Source of the DNA: Anaerotignum propionicum
GTDB taxonomy: Bacteria > Bacillota > Clostridia > Lachnospirales > Anaerotignaceae
NCBI RefSeq assembly: GCF_024461735.1
Contig: NZ_JANGAD010000013.1
Location: forward strand, 1-55,978
DNA length: 55,978 nucleotides
Reading direction: 5' to 3'
The notes beneath the pieces are model-generated. The model was not told where the DNA came from. It did no database searches and saw nothing but the letters and a program-made list of their open reading frames with translations. The stretch's first letter is position 1. Each line of letters opens with the position of its first letter. Shown in pieces: positions 28,457-37,815 of this stretch. A program made the translations under genes and the position numbers.

Positions 28457-29371
28457 ATGGAAGAAAAAAGTGTGACTGCACTGGCTTGTGCATTCTCAAG
28501 AGCGTACCATGTTGAAAATAACAAAATCAAAATTTTCGATGACAGCATAGCTAGGTTACTCTTGAGTAAGGAAGAATATTTTCAAATATCAAGAAGTATG
28601 GCAGATGGGATTGGGTTTTTTAATCCCAATTTTACAGGTACTGATGAGGAGGCATTAAAATGGATTGTTGACAACCAACTTTCTCAAACGCCCCTTGCAA
28701 GAGGAATATTCACTGAAACGGCACTGCAAAGGGCTGTAGCCATTGGCGCAGCTCAATATATTATTTTAGGTGCAGGATATGATACATTTGGGTACAGACA
28801 ACCTGATTGGGCGCAGAATATACAAATTTTTGAAATAGACCATCCTGCCACAGCAAAGGATAAGAAAATTCGTCTTGAAAAAGGAAAGATTGACATACCC
28901 AAGAATGTTCACTTCATTCATGCTGACTTTACAAAAGAACTATGGCAAGAGGCATTGATAAAATATAGCTGTTTTGAAGAAAGCAAAATTAGTTTTTGCA
29001 GTATTCTTGGTGTTGTGTATTATTTATCAAAACAAGCTTTTGAAAAATTGGTCTCCATCCTTAGTGCTATTTTACCAAAGGGAAGCACCCTTGTTTTCGA
29101 TTACCCTGAAGAAATTAAAAATACAGATATTGCAGATGAACGTTGGAGTAAACAGATTTTGCTGGCAGAATCCGCAAAGGAAAAGATGCTTGCTAGCTAT
29201 TCCTATAAAGAAATAGAAAACATTCTTTCAGAACACGGATTTTTGATTTATGAGCATTTAACTCCCCAACAAATGACAAACCAATACTTTGATGTCTATA
29301 ATCATGAAAATCCCACCCATCCTATGTCTGCAATTGAACATGTGAATTATTGTTTGGCAGTAAAAAACTAA
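28457..29371 (+). CDS. SAM-dependent methyltransferase, leucine carboxyl methyltransferase-like (TIGR00027 type)
   Basis: 304-aa cytoplasmic class I methyltransferase. The AdoMet motif I is ILGAGYDTFGYR (about 98-109), followed by the acidic end of beta 2 (IFEIDHPATAKDK) and the HADF motif; these are characteristic of the family related to leucine carboxyl methyltransferase and polyketide methyltransferases such as PpmA. AGAGGTGAT lies upstream of the ATG. No biosynthetic cluster is nearby, so the acceptor is unknown. Confidence 0.82.
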   Translation: MEEKSVTALACAFSRAYHVENNKIKIFDDSIARLLLSKEEYFQISRSMADGIGFFNPNFTGTDEEALKWIVDNQLSQTPLARGIFTETALQRAVAIGAAQYIILGAGYDTFGYRQPDWAQNIQIFEIDHPATAKDKKIRLEKGKIDIPKNVHFIHADFTKELWQEALIKYSCFEESKISFCSILGVVYYLSKQAFEKLVSILSAILPKGSTLVFDYPEEIKNTDIADERWSKQILLAESAKEKMLASYSYKEIENILSEHGFLIYEHLTPQQMTNQYFDVYNHENPTHPMSAIEHVNYCLAVKN

Positions 29372-29512
29372 AAAAACCATGAAATAGTGATCTTTGAAGT
29401 GGAAAAAGCAATAAAATAAATTTTATTTTAAATAGGCCTTGCAAATGATTTTTAATCGTTATATGCTTTCCACAAGGATATCCTTTATATATCTAAAGGA
29501 GGAAATAGAAGT

Positions 29513-30499
29513 ATGAATGAAGAAAAAATCAAAGAATTTGATACAATAATTCAAAGAGACTACCAAAACATAGCCGGCATTGTTGCCGAAAAAAAGGGTG
29601 TTAGAGTATATGAAAACTACTTTAACGGGTATACCTCTGAACATACTGTTCATGTAGCTTCGGTAACAAAGAGTGTTTTTTCGGTGTTGCTCGGGATTGC
29701 TATAGAATTAGGGTATATTAAAAGCATAGAACAAAAGGTATTAGATTTTTTTCCTGAATACCAAACTCACTCAGAAGAAAAGACCATACAGAAGATTACT
29801 ATAAAAAATTTGCTTACAATGACTGCTCCATATAAATATAAGGTGGAGCCTTATGAAATGTTTTTTACAAGCCAAAACCCCATTCAAGACGCGTTAAATT
29901 TCTTAGGGGGAGATAACCCTATTGGAGAATTTTATTATTCTGCTGTGGGTGGAACTCATATTTTATCAGGAATTCTCATGAGGTCCACGGGGCAGTCTGT
30001 TCTTGAATTTGGGAAGAAGCACTTATTTGAGCCATTGGGAATAGACGTAACCCAAAATGTGATATTACGCAATAAGGAAGAACATATTTCTATAATGAAT
30101 GATAAATACACAAGGGGATGGGTTGTTGACCCTCAAGGTAGAAATATGGCAAGCTGGGGTCTTTTTCTGACACCGTCTGATATGGTCAAAATAGGTAATT
30201 TATATGAAAATGGCGGTATGTGGAGCGATAAGAAAATTGTAACGGCAGATTGGATTGACAAGAGCACAATGGAACAGAGCAGATGTGTTGAGTGGGGCAA
30301 TCTGGGGTATGGTTATCTTTGGTGGATTATAGACCAAAATTCCTATGCCGCTTTGGGAGATGGTGGAAATGCAATTTATGTCAATAGGAAGAAAAATATT
30401 GTTGTCTCTATTGCATCCTTTTTTATGCCCGATGCCAAAGATAGGATTGCTTTAATCAAGAAATATATCGAGCCTATGATTGAAGATTCTTGGAATTGA
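29513..30499 (+). CDS. Serine beta-lactamase-like hydrolase (class C / esterase family)
   Basis: 328-aa member of the penicillin-binding/beta-lactamase-related hydrolases. The SxxK nucleophile motif is SVTK (about 52-55); the second motif reads YSA in FYYSAVGGTH where class C enzymes have YxN. A C-terminal GDGGNAIYV stands where HTG/KTG is expected. There is no signal peptide, so a periplasmic resistance enzyme is unlikely; a cytoplasmic esterase or peptidase is more plausible. AAAGGAGG precedes the ATG. Monocistronic, with a terminator 50 bp after the stop. Confidence 0.78.
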   Translation: MNEEKIKEFDTIIQRDYQNIAGIVAEKKGVRVYENYFNGYTSEHTVHVASVTKSVFSVLLGIAIELGYIKSIEQKVLDFFPEYQTHSEEKTIQKITIKNLLTMTAPYKYKVEPYEMFFTSQNPIQDALNFLGGDNPIGEFYYSAVGGTHILSGILMRSTGQSVLEFGKKHLFEPLGIDVTQNVILRNKEEHISIMNDKYTRGWVVDPQGRNMASWGLFLTPSDMVKIGNLYENGGMWSDKKIVTADWIDKSTMEQSRCVEWGNLGYGYLWWIIDQNSYAALGDGGNAIYVNRKKNIVVSIASFFMPDAKDRIALIKKYIEPMIEDSWN

Positions 30500-30550
30500 T
30501 TTTTTAACTATGGGTGCTTTTCAGAAATCAGAACAGCAGTGATTATTATA

Positions 30551-30584
30551 AAAACAACCTTTCAAATGGAAAGGTTGTTTTTTA
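30551..30584 (+). terminator. Terminator after the serine hydrolase gene
   Basis: AAAACAACCTTTC pairs with GGAAAGGTTGTTTTTT; loop AAAT. Strong U tract. Confidence 0.85.
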
Positions 30585-30742
30585 TATGAGTAAAAATTAG
30601 AACAAAAGATGAATTAAGTAGACAATAGATTTTAGATATTGATTTGATTTCAATAATAGTAAGCAAAAGAAATTATCAAAACACATAATTTTTACAAATT
30701 CATTTATTAGAATAAATAAAAAATGGTAGGAGTGGATGTTAA

Positions 30743-30910
30743 ATGAAACTTTGGTGCTATCTAAGAGAAGCATTGAAAAGATACGTAATACAACTTGAAA
30801 AATCAAATCAAGAGGTTTTCGGAAACCAAAAGCCGGATTGCTGTAGTTTAAATCGACAGAAAGGGAGAAACCTCGGCTATAAAAACGTAAAAGAAAATAC
30901 ACAAAAATAG
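30743..30910 (+). CDS. 55-aa DCC-motif small protein, putative metal-binding
   Basis: ATG 30743 is ten bases after AGGAG and opens 55 codons that end exactly at the ribosome binding site of the next gene (TAGGAGG). The protein is basic, with an amphipathic helix (YLREALKRYVIQLEKSNQEV) followed by FGNQKPDCCSLNR. This layout matches small 'LDCC motif' putative metal-binding proteins that I recall from clostridial genomes, with Pro in place of Leu. Position at the head of the copper operon supports a metal role. Function is inferred. Confidence 0.6.
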   Translation: MKLWCYLREALKRYVIQLEKSNQEVFGNQKPDCCSLNRQKGRNLGYKNVKENTQK

Positions 30911-30920
30911 GAGGTCTTTT

Positions 30921-32759
30921 ATGGAATCCTCTATAAAGGAAAAACGGCTTTTCATCCGTGGAATGACATGTGTAAGCTGTCAGAATAAAATCGAAAAAAC
31001 ACTTCGTAATACAACTGGAATAAAATCGGTTCAGGTGAGCTACATAGATGGTTTTGCAGATATCTCTTTTTTCGAGAATGAAATCACCCTCCAGAGAATT
31101 ACTACGCTGATTCAGGGACTGGATTATACTGTGTTGCCAAACAAAGATTCCCACCAAATTCAAAAGAAGCAGGTGGCGGGAGTTTTAGTCATTATCCCTT
31201 CGTTATATTATCTAATGCAGCAATTTGGCATTCTAAATTTATTTACACCAGGCCAGTTGGCAGATGTCAGAATGGGGCATGGCATGCTCTTTATAATTGG
31301 ACTTATGACGTCTGTGCATTGTGTGGCGATGTGTGGAGGTGTTAATTTATCTCAATGTGTTCAAATTGAAAAGACTGGGAACGGGAAAAATGATGCTCTT
31401 TCTACGCTTAGACCAAGCCTTTTGTATAATTTGGGTCGGGTGATTTCTTATACTGCCGTTGGTTTTGTTGTAGGCGGATTAGGCTCCTTGATTACGTTTT
31501 CAAATACCATGCAGGGGACAATTAAATTGATTGCGGGAATCTTTATGATAATTATGGGATTGAATATGTTGGGAATCTTTCCGTGGTTACGACGGTTTCA
31601 ACCGCGGATTCCCTTTCTATTTTCCCATTCCATAGAAAATAAAAAAGTTGGAAAGGGTCCATTGTTGGTGGGTCTGTTAAATGGGCTTATGCCTTGCGGC
31701 CCATTGCAGGCAATGCAAATATACGCATTGTCCACGGGGAGCCCCTTTGCTGGTGCACTTTCCATGTTTCTGTTTAGTTTGGGAACGGTGCCATTGATGT
31801 TTGGACTAGGTGCACTGAGTTCTTACTTAGGGAAAAGGTTTACCAATAAAATTTTGACAGTAGGGGCGGTATTGGTTGTCGTTCTGGGGATGTCAATGTT
31901 TTCTCAGGGCTGGAGCTTGTCGGGTTGGGGATTTCCTCAAATATTTTCAGGCAGTCTATCTTCTAAAGCCGACACTGACAAAAATAACGTGAAGATTGAA
32001 AATGGTGTTCAGATTGTAAATAGTACTCTTGCATCAGGTAGTTATCCGTCTATTACTGTAGAGAAGGGAATGCCTGTAAAATGGATCATTGATGCGCCTG
32101 AGGGTAGTATCAATGGTTGTAACAATCGAATTCTCATTCCAGAGTATAACATTGAGTATCAATTTAAGACTGGGGAAAATATCATTGAATTTACTCCTTC
32201 CAAAGCAGGTAGCTTCCCTTACAGCTGTTGGATGGGAATGATAAGAAGTTCAATTCGTGTTGTGGAAGGGGATTCCGCTATTGCTGAAGGGGATAAATCT
32301 TTGGAACAGAGGGATGTTTCTGGTGAACCAGTTCCCTCGGATTACATAATTCCCACAGAGGAGATTGGGCTTGGAGAAAAGAGAGATAACATTCAGCGGG
32401 TAACTGTTGAACTGACTGATGATGGATTCAAACCTGGGGTAATTGTTCTACAGAAAGATTTGGAGACAGAATGGATCATTCTTAATTCTTCATCGAAGGA
32501 AAGTAATTCTATGTTGCTGATTCCCTATTATGTGGCTCAGATTCCTTTGAATACCTCCGAAAACTCGCTCCTAGTCTATCCCACGGATGACTTTGCATTT
32601 TCAAATGGGGATAGCAGCTTCTTTGGATATGTAAAAGTGGTGGAGGATACTTCAAATATAGACACCAATGCCATTAAGAAAGAAGTAACTGATTTCCAGC
32701 CTATGATCTGGCCTCCTCAGACATTTGCAGGAAGGGGTGGGGCATCCAGTTGTCATTGA
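30921..32759 (+). CDS. HMA - SafE/DsbD-like membrane - cupredoxin-like fusion protein
   Basis: 612-aa membrane protein for metal (probably copper) handling. It begins with a cytosolic heavy-metal-associated domain (GMTCVSC, Cys17/20), then about six or more membrane helices (75-345) with the sulfite-exporter/DsbD-like signatures GLMTSVHCVAMCGG and LLNGLMPCGPLQAMQIYALS, each with conserved Cys. The C-terminal 260 residues are outside and hold two cupredoxin-like beta domains; the first ends in PYSCWMGMI, with Cys and Met ligand candidates. GGAGG precedes the ATG and overlaps the upstream stop. It may move copper or electrons across the membrane. Confidence 0.82.
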   Translation: MESSIKEKRLFIRGMTCVSCQNKIEKTLRNTTGIKSVQVSYIDGFADISFFENEITLQRITTLIQGLDYTVLPNKDSHQIQKKQVAGVLVIIPSLYYLMQQFGILNLFTPGQLADVRMGHGMLFIIGLMTSVHCVAMCGGVNLSQCVQIEKTGNGKNDALSTLRPSLLYNLGRVISYTAVGFVVGGLGSLITFSNTMQGTIKLIAGIFMIIMGLNMLGIFPWLRRFQPRIPFLFSHSIENKKVGKGPLLVGLLNGLMPCGPLQAMQIYALSTGSPFAGALSMFLFSLGTVPLMFGLGALSSYLGKRFTNKILTVGAVLVVVLGMSMFSQGWSLSGWGFPQIFSGSLSSKADTDKNNVKIENGVQIVNSTLASGSYPSITVEKGMPVKWIIDAPEGSINGCNNRILIPEYNIEYQFKTGENIIEFTPSKAGSFPYSCWMGMIRSSIRVVEGDSAIAEGDKSLEQRDVSGEPVPSDYIIPTEEIGLGEKRDNIQRVTVELTDDGFKPGVIVLQKDLETEWIILNSSSKESNSMLLIPYYVAQIPLNTSENSLLVYPTDDFAFSNGDSSFFGYVKVVEDTSNIDTNAIKKEVTDFQPMIWPPQTFAGRGGASSCH

Positions 32760-32864
32760 TGTGAGTTTTAATTCAATTAAAATCCACAGACTATGCCATA
32801 AGAAGGCTGTATAATTTAAGCTCATAGGTATTTATATAAATAACATTTTAAGGAGGCATGATAT

Positions 32865-32972
32865 ATGGATTTTTTCATAAGTCATTGGCATTGTATACTT
32901 CCTATTGCAGGAATTGTCATCGCATTTTGTTTATTATCAGACAAAGGAAAAGACAGAAACAACAAAAAATAA
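32865..32972 (+). CDS. 35-aa single-helix membrane protein
   Basis: ATG 32865 is eight bases after a perfect AGGAGG. The 35 codons encode a short N terminus (MDFFISHWHC), one membrane helix (ILPIAGIVIAFCLL) and a charged tail (SDKGKDRNNKK). Between two metal-related genes and with His and Cys near the membrane, it could be a small subunit or metal relay of the neighbouring system. No named family. It ends 35 bp before the DUF2318 gene. Confidence 0.65.
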   Translation: MDFFISHWHCILPIAGIVIAFCLLSDKGKDRNNKK

Positions 32973-33007
32973 ATAGAATTTTACACACAAATCAGGAGGA
33001 AATGATT

Positions 33008-33571
33008 ATGAAAAGAAATAAAAACACACTCAATAATAAAACAAGAAAATTAGAACCCAAAAGGAAATTCTCCATTAAGTCAACATCAATGTTTATCATG
33101 TTACTGGTTGTTGCATCTTTTGTATCTGCTTGCGGAAGTACGCAGACTGTTGAAGAGCCAAAATCTACGGTGAAAGATAGTTCTGCAGCTATCCCAGCGG
33201 ATCAGGACATTGTAATACCCATCAGTGAGATAACCGAGACAGCAAAATTCTATCCTGTTGATGTGGAGGGAACAACCTTAGAGGTGGTGGCTGTGAAAGC
33301 ATCAGATGGTTCTATTCGAACAGCATTTAATACCTGTCAGGTTTGTTATGATTCAGGGAAAGGATATTATGAACAGCAGGGAGATTTGCTTGTTTGTCAG
33401 AACTGTGGAAACCAATTTTCCATGGATCGGGTAGAAGTTGAAGCCGGCGGTTGTAATCCATGGCCCATTTTTGATGAAAATAAGACCGTGACAGAGGATT
33501 CTATCACGATCTCATATGGCTTTCTCAAAGAATCCAAAGGGATTTTTGCAAATTGGAAAGGTTCTTATTAA
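33008..33571 (+). CDS. DUF2318 (Fe-S-membrane-containing) lipoprotein
   Basis: 187-aa exported protein. A basic start, hydrophobic segment and lipobox VSAC (about Cys40) mark a lipoprotein. The mature part is DUF2318: ISEITETAKFYPVDVEGTTL, then FNTCQVCYDSGKGYY, VCQNCGNQFSMD and EAGGCNPWPI, giving two CxxC pairs and a GGCNP Cys for metal or redox chemistry. ATG 33008 has AGGAGG about eight bases upstream (an ATG two codons earlier is too close). DUF2318 genes often neighbour FtsX-type or HMA/SafE metal transport genes; the molecular role is not established. Confidence 0.85.
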   Translation: MKRNKNTLNNKTRKLEPKRKFSIKSTSMFIMLLVVASFVSACGSTQTVEEPKSTVKDSSAAIPADQDIVIPISEITETAKFYPVDVEGTTLEVVAVKASDGSIRTAFNTCQVCYDSGKGYYEQQGDLLVCQNCGNQFSMDRVEVEAGGCNPWPIFDENKTVTEDSITISYGFLKESKGIFANWKGSY

Positions 33572-33939
33572 TCATTTGTAGACAGATGCATTTTCATTGA
33601 GCAATTAATTTCTAGACCACTTTTTCTCAAATAATCTTGTCCCCAGCTATACATAGCCTCCAAAATGGGTCGCATGCTGATTCCTAATTCTGTCAGACTG
33701 TAATCCACCCTTGGAGGTACTACGGGGTACACTTTTCGCACAATGAGTTTGGCTTCTTCTAATTCCCGCAATTGTTGGGTAAGCATTTTAGGGGTTGCCT
33801 GGGGAATTAATCTGCTAAGTTCTCCGAATCTTAACGTAGAGTCAATTAGATGCCACAAAATAAGTGATTTATATTTTCCGCCGATGATGTCTATGGTTGT
33901 TCCCACGGGACAGTTGATTTGCGAAGCATTACATTTCAT
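33568..33939 (-). CDS. HxlR-family transcriptional regulator
   Basis: 123-aa winged-helix repressor or activator. LRFGELSRLIPQATPKMLTQ is the recognition region, followed by the wing (VRKVYPVVPPRVDYSLTELG). The N terminus holds two Cys (MKCNASQINCPVG); the CPV Cys is the thiol switch in related redox or quinone sensors. It is convergent with the DUF2318 gene and their stops overlap by 4 nt. A starting ATG is followed upstream by GAGGGAATTGA. It may control the metal cluster or itself. Confidence 0.85.
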   Translation of the reverse strand: MKCNASQINCPVGTTIDIIGGKYKSLILWHLIDSTLRFGELSRLIPQATPKMLTQQLRELEEAKLIVRKVYPVVPPRVDYSLTELGISMRPILEAMYSWGQDYLRKSGLEINCSMKMHLSTND

Positions 33940-34256
33940 TCAATTCCCTCCAATACTATCTTTTTGGGTAGTATATCACAATTAAGTGCGTACTTGATAA
34001 ATCTGTATTAACTGTCATAATAATATCATCAGAATGATTCTTGGTCAAGGATAACATAAGTAAGAAAAATTAGGTTTTCGCATGGAGCCATGACATATGG
34101 GCAGAATAAAATGGATTGGTAATTTATTGAATTGAGATGAAAAACTGAAAAATAGGTGAAAACATATTTTATGATTTATATAATTTGAGAAGATTATTGT
34201 AAAATGGAAGCGTTCGGTTATTCATGGGGAACGGTTCTATTTGGAAAGGAGTTAAT
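33940..34256. promoter_or_regulatory. Divergent region between hxlR-like gene and copA
   Basis: About 315 bp that must hold promoters for both genes. I see AT-rich blocks (TATAAT at about 34176) but no CopY or CsoR type operator that I can name. AAGGAG at its right end sets the copA start. Confidence 0.35.
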
Positions 34257-36743
34257 ATGGACAGTCAAGTATTGAACATCAGAGGGATGACCTGTGCCGC
34301 TTGTGCCCAAAGAATTGAAAAAACGGTGAGGAAGTTATCTGGAATAGAGGAGGCATCCGTAAACCTTGCTAGTGAAAAGCTATTTGTAGAATACGACGAA
34401 AATGCCCTTTCTCTTACTGCAATTAAAGAGGCTGTGAAAAAGATTGGGTATGAGGTGGAAGAAAAGGCTAACAGTAGCGTAACAATACCTATAGGTGGAA
34501 TGACCTGCGCCGTTTGCGCCCAGCGTGTGGAGAAGGCAATGAAAAAGCTGGATGGTGTGACAAGTGCTTCTGTTAATTTTGCTTCGGAAAAAGCGACGGT
34601 GGTGTATGAGCCTCAAACGGTGCGTTTGTCTGCCATTCGTGAAGCAATTGAAAAAGCAGGATACGAGGCCTTAGAAATAAATAAAGAGGACGCAGCAGAT
34701 GAGGATAGACAAAGAAAGGAAAAAGAAATTAAAATTCTTCAAACAAAGCTTGTTGTTTCTGCATTGTTTTCCGTTCCACTTTTATACATTGCTATGGCAC
34801 CTATGATTACATTTGTTCGCCTACCTTTTCCTGAGGGGCTTGATCCTATGGGATTCCCTTTGCTTTTTGCATTGGTGGAGCTATTACTGGTAGCACCCGC
34901 AATTGGTGTGGGCTATAAATTCTATACGGTAGGCTATAAATCTTTATGGCAACGCAGTCCAAATATGGATTCTTTGATTGCCATAGGTACCACTGCCGCT
35001 GTGCTATACAGCCTTTATAATACTTGGTTGATTGCCAATGGCAATTTTGGAGCAGTGGATCATCTTTATTATGAATCGGCAGGTGTAATTATCACTTTAA
35101 TTCTCCTGGGTAAGACTCTTGAGGCTATTTCAAAAGGACGTACTGGTGAGGCGATTAAAAAGCTCATGGGGCTTGCACCGAAAACTGCTATAATAATAGA
35201 AGATGGTAAAGAAAAAGAAATCCCCATTGACGAGGTAGAAATCGGCGATATTATTGTTGTAAAACCCGGTGGTAAAATTCCAGTTGATGGTTCGGTGATT
35301 GAAGGGCATACTGCCATTGACGAGTCTATGCTTACTGGTGAAAGTATGCCGGTGAATAAAAAGGCAGGAGACCCTGTTTATACAGCCTCCTTAAACACTA
35401 CGGGCACCATTCGTTTTCGAGCGGAGAAGATTGGCAGTGATACTGCTTTGGCTCAGATTATTAAGCTGGTTGAGGATGCACAGGGCTCCAAGGCACCCAT
35501 TGCCCAGATGGCGGATATTGTATCAGGATATTTTGTACCTGTGGTATGCGTCATTGCCCTTGTGGCTGGAATTGGTTGGTACATCGGCACTGGCAATATT
35601 GAGCTTGCGCTTACCATTTTTACTGCAGTTCTCGTGATTGCCTGCCCTTGTGCTTTAGGCTTGGCGACCCCAACAGCCATTATGGTTGGCACGGGTAAAG
35701 GTGCCGAAAACGGTATTTTGATTAAAGGCGGCGAGGCATTGGAAACTGCCCACAAAATTGACACCATTATCTTTGATAAGACAGGAACGATTACCGAGGG
35801 CAAGCCTACTGTGACGGATGTGATTACTATAGAAGGTGTGGAAAAGAACCAACTATTGCAAGTAACTGCTTCAGCAGAAAAAGGCTCAGAGCATCCATTG
35901 GGGCAGGCAATTGTTCGTGGGGCAGAGGAAAAGAGTTTGGAAATGCTTCCGATGGAACATTTTGAATCTCTCACAGGCAGAGGCATTGAGGCACAAATGG
36001 ACGGGCAAACTGTATTGGCAGGAAATCGCAAGCTGATGGAGGAGAGAAATATTTCTCTAAGTGCTTTGGAAGCAGAAAGTGATAGGCTGGCGGAAGAAGG
36101 AAAAACACCTATGTATGTGGCTTTGAATGGTAAGCTTTCCGGTATTGTGGCAGTTGCCGATGTTGTGAAGCAAAGCAGTCGAGACGCCATACGGGAGCTG
36201 CATAATATGGGAATAGAAGTTGCCATGATTACGGGAGACAATAAGAAAACTGCATCTGCAATCGCCCGACAGGTGGGCATTGATCAAGTTTTGGCTGAGG
36301 TACTCCCTCAGGACAAATCCAATGAGGTGAAAAAGCTTCAGGCCCAAGGCCGTAAGGTTGCCATGGTTGGCGATGGTATCAATGACGCTCCGGCGTTGGC
36401 GCAAGCTGATATTGGGATTGCTATAGGCTCAGGTACTGATGTTGCTATGGAATCTGCCGATATAGTACTCATGCGATCAGATTTGATGGATGTTCCCACT
36501 GCGATTCTTTTAAGCAAGAAAACCATCCGTAATATAAAACAAAATTTATTCTGGGCGTTTGGTTATAACGTAATTGGTATACCCATTGCGGCAGGCGTTC
36601 TTTATCTCTTTGGAGGACCACTGCTGAATCCTATATTTGCGGCGGCGGCCATGAGTCTAAGCTCTGTCTCTGTACTTACCAATGCTCTAAGGCTTAAGAG
36701 ATTTAAAGCAACAGTCAGAAAAGAAGGGGGGGTATCGGCATGA
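34257..36743 (+). CDS. copA: Copper-exporting P1B-type ATPase
   Basis: Exports Cu(I) from the cytoplasm with ATP. 828 aa from ATG 34257 (AAGGAG five bases upstream; an upstream in-frame ATG at 34224 lacks one). Two N-terminal HMA domains (GMTCAAC Cys13/16; GMTCAVC Cys84/87), eight membrane helices, TGES actuator loop (about 360-363), metal-site CPC (463-465), phosphorylated DKTGT (Asp507), SEHPLG and [13 protein letters not shown] in TM7 and MSLSS in TM8 are the Cu(I)-type (P1B-1) residues. Its stop overlaps the start of the next gene by 4 nt. Confidence 0.96.
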   Translation: MDSQVLNIRGMTCAACAQRIEKTVRKLSGIEEASVNLASEKLFVEYDENALSLTAIKEAVKKIGYEVEEKANSSVTIPIGGMTCAVCAQRVEKAMKKLDGVTSASVNFASEKATVVYEPQTVRLSAIREAIEKAGYEALEINKEDAADEDRQRKEKEIKILQTKLVVSALFSVPLLYIAMAPMITFVRLPFPEGLDPMGFPLLFALVELLLVAPAIGVGYKFYTVGYKSLWQRSPNMDSLIAIGTTAAVLYSLYNTWLIANGNFGAVDHLYYESAGVIITLILLGKTLEAISKGRTGEAIKKLMGLAPKTAIIIEDGKEKEIPIDEVEIGDIIVVKPGGKIPVDGSVIEGHTAIDESMLTGESMPVNKKAGDPVYTASLNTTGTIRFRAEKIGSDTALAQIIKLVEDAQGSKAPIAQMADIVSGYFVPVVCVIALVAGIGWYIGTGNIELALTIFTAVLVIACPCALGLATPTAIMVGTGKGAENGILIKGGEALETAHKIDTIIFDKTGTITEGKPTVTDVITIEGVEKNQLLQVTASAEKGSEHPLGQAIVRGAEEKSLEMLPMEHFESLTGRGIEAQMDGQTVLAGNRKLMEERNISLSALEAESDRLAEEGKTPMYVALNGKLSGIVAVADVVKQSSRDAIRELHNMGIEVAMITGDNKKTASAIARQVGIDQVLAEVLPQDKSNEVKKLQAQGRKVAMVGDGINDAPALAQADIGIAIGSGTDVAMESADIVLMRSDLMDVPTAILLSKKTIRNIKQNLFWAFGYNVIGIPIAAGVLYLFGGPLLNPIFAAAAMSLSSVSVLTNALRLKRFKATVRKEGGVSA

Positions 36744-37462
36744 AAAAAAATTCAAAGCTAATTTGGGGAATTTTAATCGGTGTAGTTATTCTTGCCTCAA
36801 TCATATTTGTTTTTCTTAGAGCCGCAGGAGGAAGCATCGATGTTGTTGGAACAGGCTCTACCGCTTCTTTTGAAAAGATACTCACAGCATCCAACGATAG
36901 GGTGAGGGTTGATGAGAAAAATGTAGGTTGGTCTCTGGAAGCGCCTGATGGTTCTGTAAGATTTATCTGGAGTGGTGATTACAGTAAAAGCCCTCTTTAT
37001 GATATTATGTTAGAAATAGATGAAGAGCCTTTTATTCAGGCCGGTTTAGATGTATCAAAACTGCCGGAATATTATAATGCCTCCGAAGGAATGCTTACAG
37101 TGGGGGTAAAACTTACCAATGATAAGCTTACCCATGAGAGTGATTCCACTCCATTGGCTGGCTATAAGCAGATTGTAGAGAATGATAGAAAAACATTGGG
37201 TTATCATATGGCGCTGGATCATTATAATGTGAGTCTTGGTAATGGGAATATGTTTGAATGGGCAAAGGATATGCAGGAAAATGGAGTTACAAAAGAAAAA
37301 CAGGATAAGGATATTGTGTTTGTCCTCAATCCGGAGCCTCTGATTGCCGCTGGTGTTGACCCTGAGAAAGTTGAGGGATGGGTTTATACGACGGTTAACG
37401 TTGAAATGAACGGAAAAGCCCAAGATGTTTATAAATTCTTGAAACCCGTTGATTTAGAGTGA
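36740..37462 (+). CDS. Unknown membrane-anchored extracytoplasmic protein with internal repeat
   Basis: 240 aa. One N-terminal membrane helix ([20 protein letters not shown]), then an exposed domain with no Cys. Two segments look like copies of one unit: [19 protein letters not shown] (about 93-111) and [18 protein letters not shown] (about 197-214), both followed by beta-like strands. It is translationally coupled to copA (ATGA overlap) and followed by copZ, so it probably works in copper export or sensing outside the membrane, rather like a Cu chaperone or a partner of the ATPase. I recognise no named family. Confidence 0.7.
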   Translation: MKKNSKLIWGILIGVVILASIIFVFLRAAGGSIDVVGTGSTASFEKILTASNDRVRVDEKNVGWSLEAPDGSVRFIWSGDYSKSPLYDIMLEIDEEPFIQAGLDVSKLPEYYNASEGMLTVGVKLTNDKLTHESDSTPLAGYKQIVENDRKTLGYHMALDHYNVSLGNGNMFEWAKDMQENGVTKEKQDKDIVFVLNPEPLIAAGVDPEKVEGWVYTTVNVEMNGKAQDVYKFLKPVDLE

Positions 37463-37540
37463 TTGGAAGGCAAAATCGTTCTTTTAAGGGACGTTGAAAA
37501 ATAATATAAAATTTATATGAATGATGGGAGGAACAACAAT

Positions 37541-37750
37541 ATGGAAGAAACAGTATTAAAAGTAGAAGGTATGTCCTGCGAGCACTGCGTGAAAGCGGTT
37601 CAAAAAGCCGTTGGGGCATTACCTGGGATAGAGAATGTCTCTGTAGATTTGAAAGGCAAAACGGTTTCGGTAAAATATAATCCAGAGCAAAGTACGCTGG
37701 ATAAAATTAAAGCAGAAATTGACGATCAGGGATATGATGTGATTGGCTGA
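37541..37750 (+). CDS. copZ: Copper chaperone, HMA domain
   Basis: 69-aa soluble Cu(I) carrier that hands copper to CopA. The whole protein is one HMA domain with GMSCEHC (Cys pair about 12/15) and KVSVKYNP-like strand. GGGAGG nine bases before ATG 37541 fixes the start. A terminator follows, closing the copA-unknown-copZ operon. Confidence 0.92.
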   Translation: MEETVLKVEGMSCEHCVKAVQKAVGALPGIENVSVDLKGKTVSVKYNPEQSTLDKIKAEIDDQGYDVIG

Positions 37751-37752
37751 TT

Positions 37753-37796
37753 ACAAGGGGGGATACGCTGATAAAGCGCCCCCCTTTGTGTTTTTA
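37753..37796 (+). terminator. Terminator after copZ
   Basis: ACAAGGGGGG pairs with CCCCCCTTTGTG, followed by TTTTT. It separates copZ from the two-component genes. Confidence 0.8.
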
Positions 37797-37815
37797 AGAT
37801 GAGAGGTGAGAGGTT

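Noticed and set aside
30597..31163. Open frame of 188 codons on the minus strand
   Set aside because: It overlaps the well-supported DCC-motif gene and the HMA domain gene on the plus strand, has no ribosome binding site and no family features.
35453..36280. 275-codon minus-strand frame opposite copA
   Set aside because: It is a shadow of copA, Ser/Pro/Ala-rich from the reverse complement, with no start signal.
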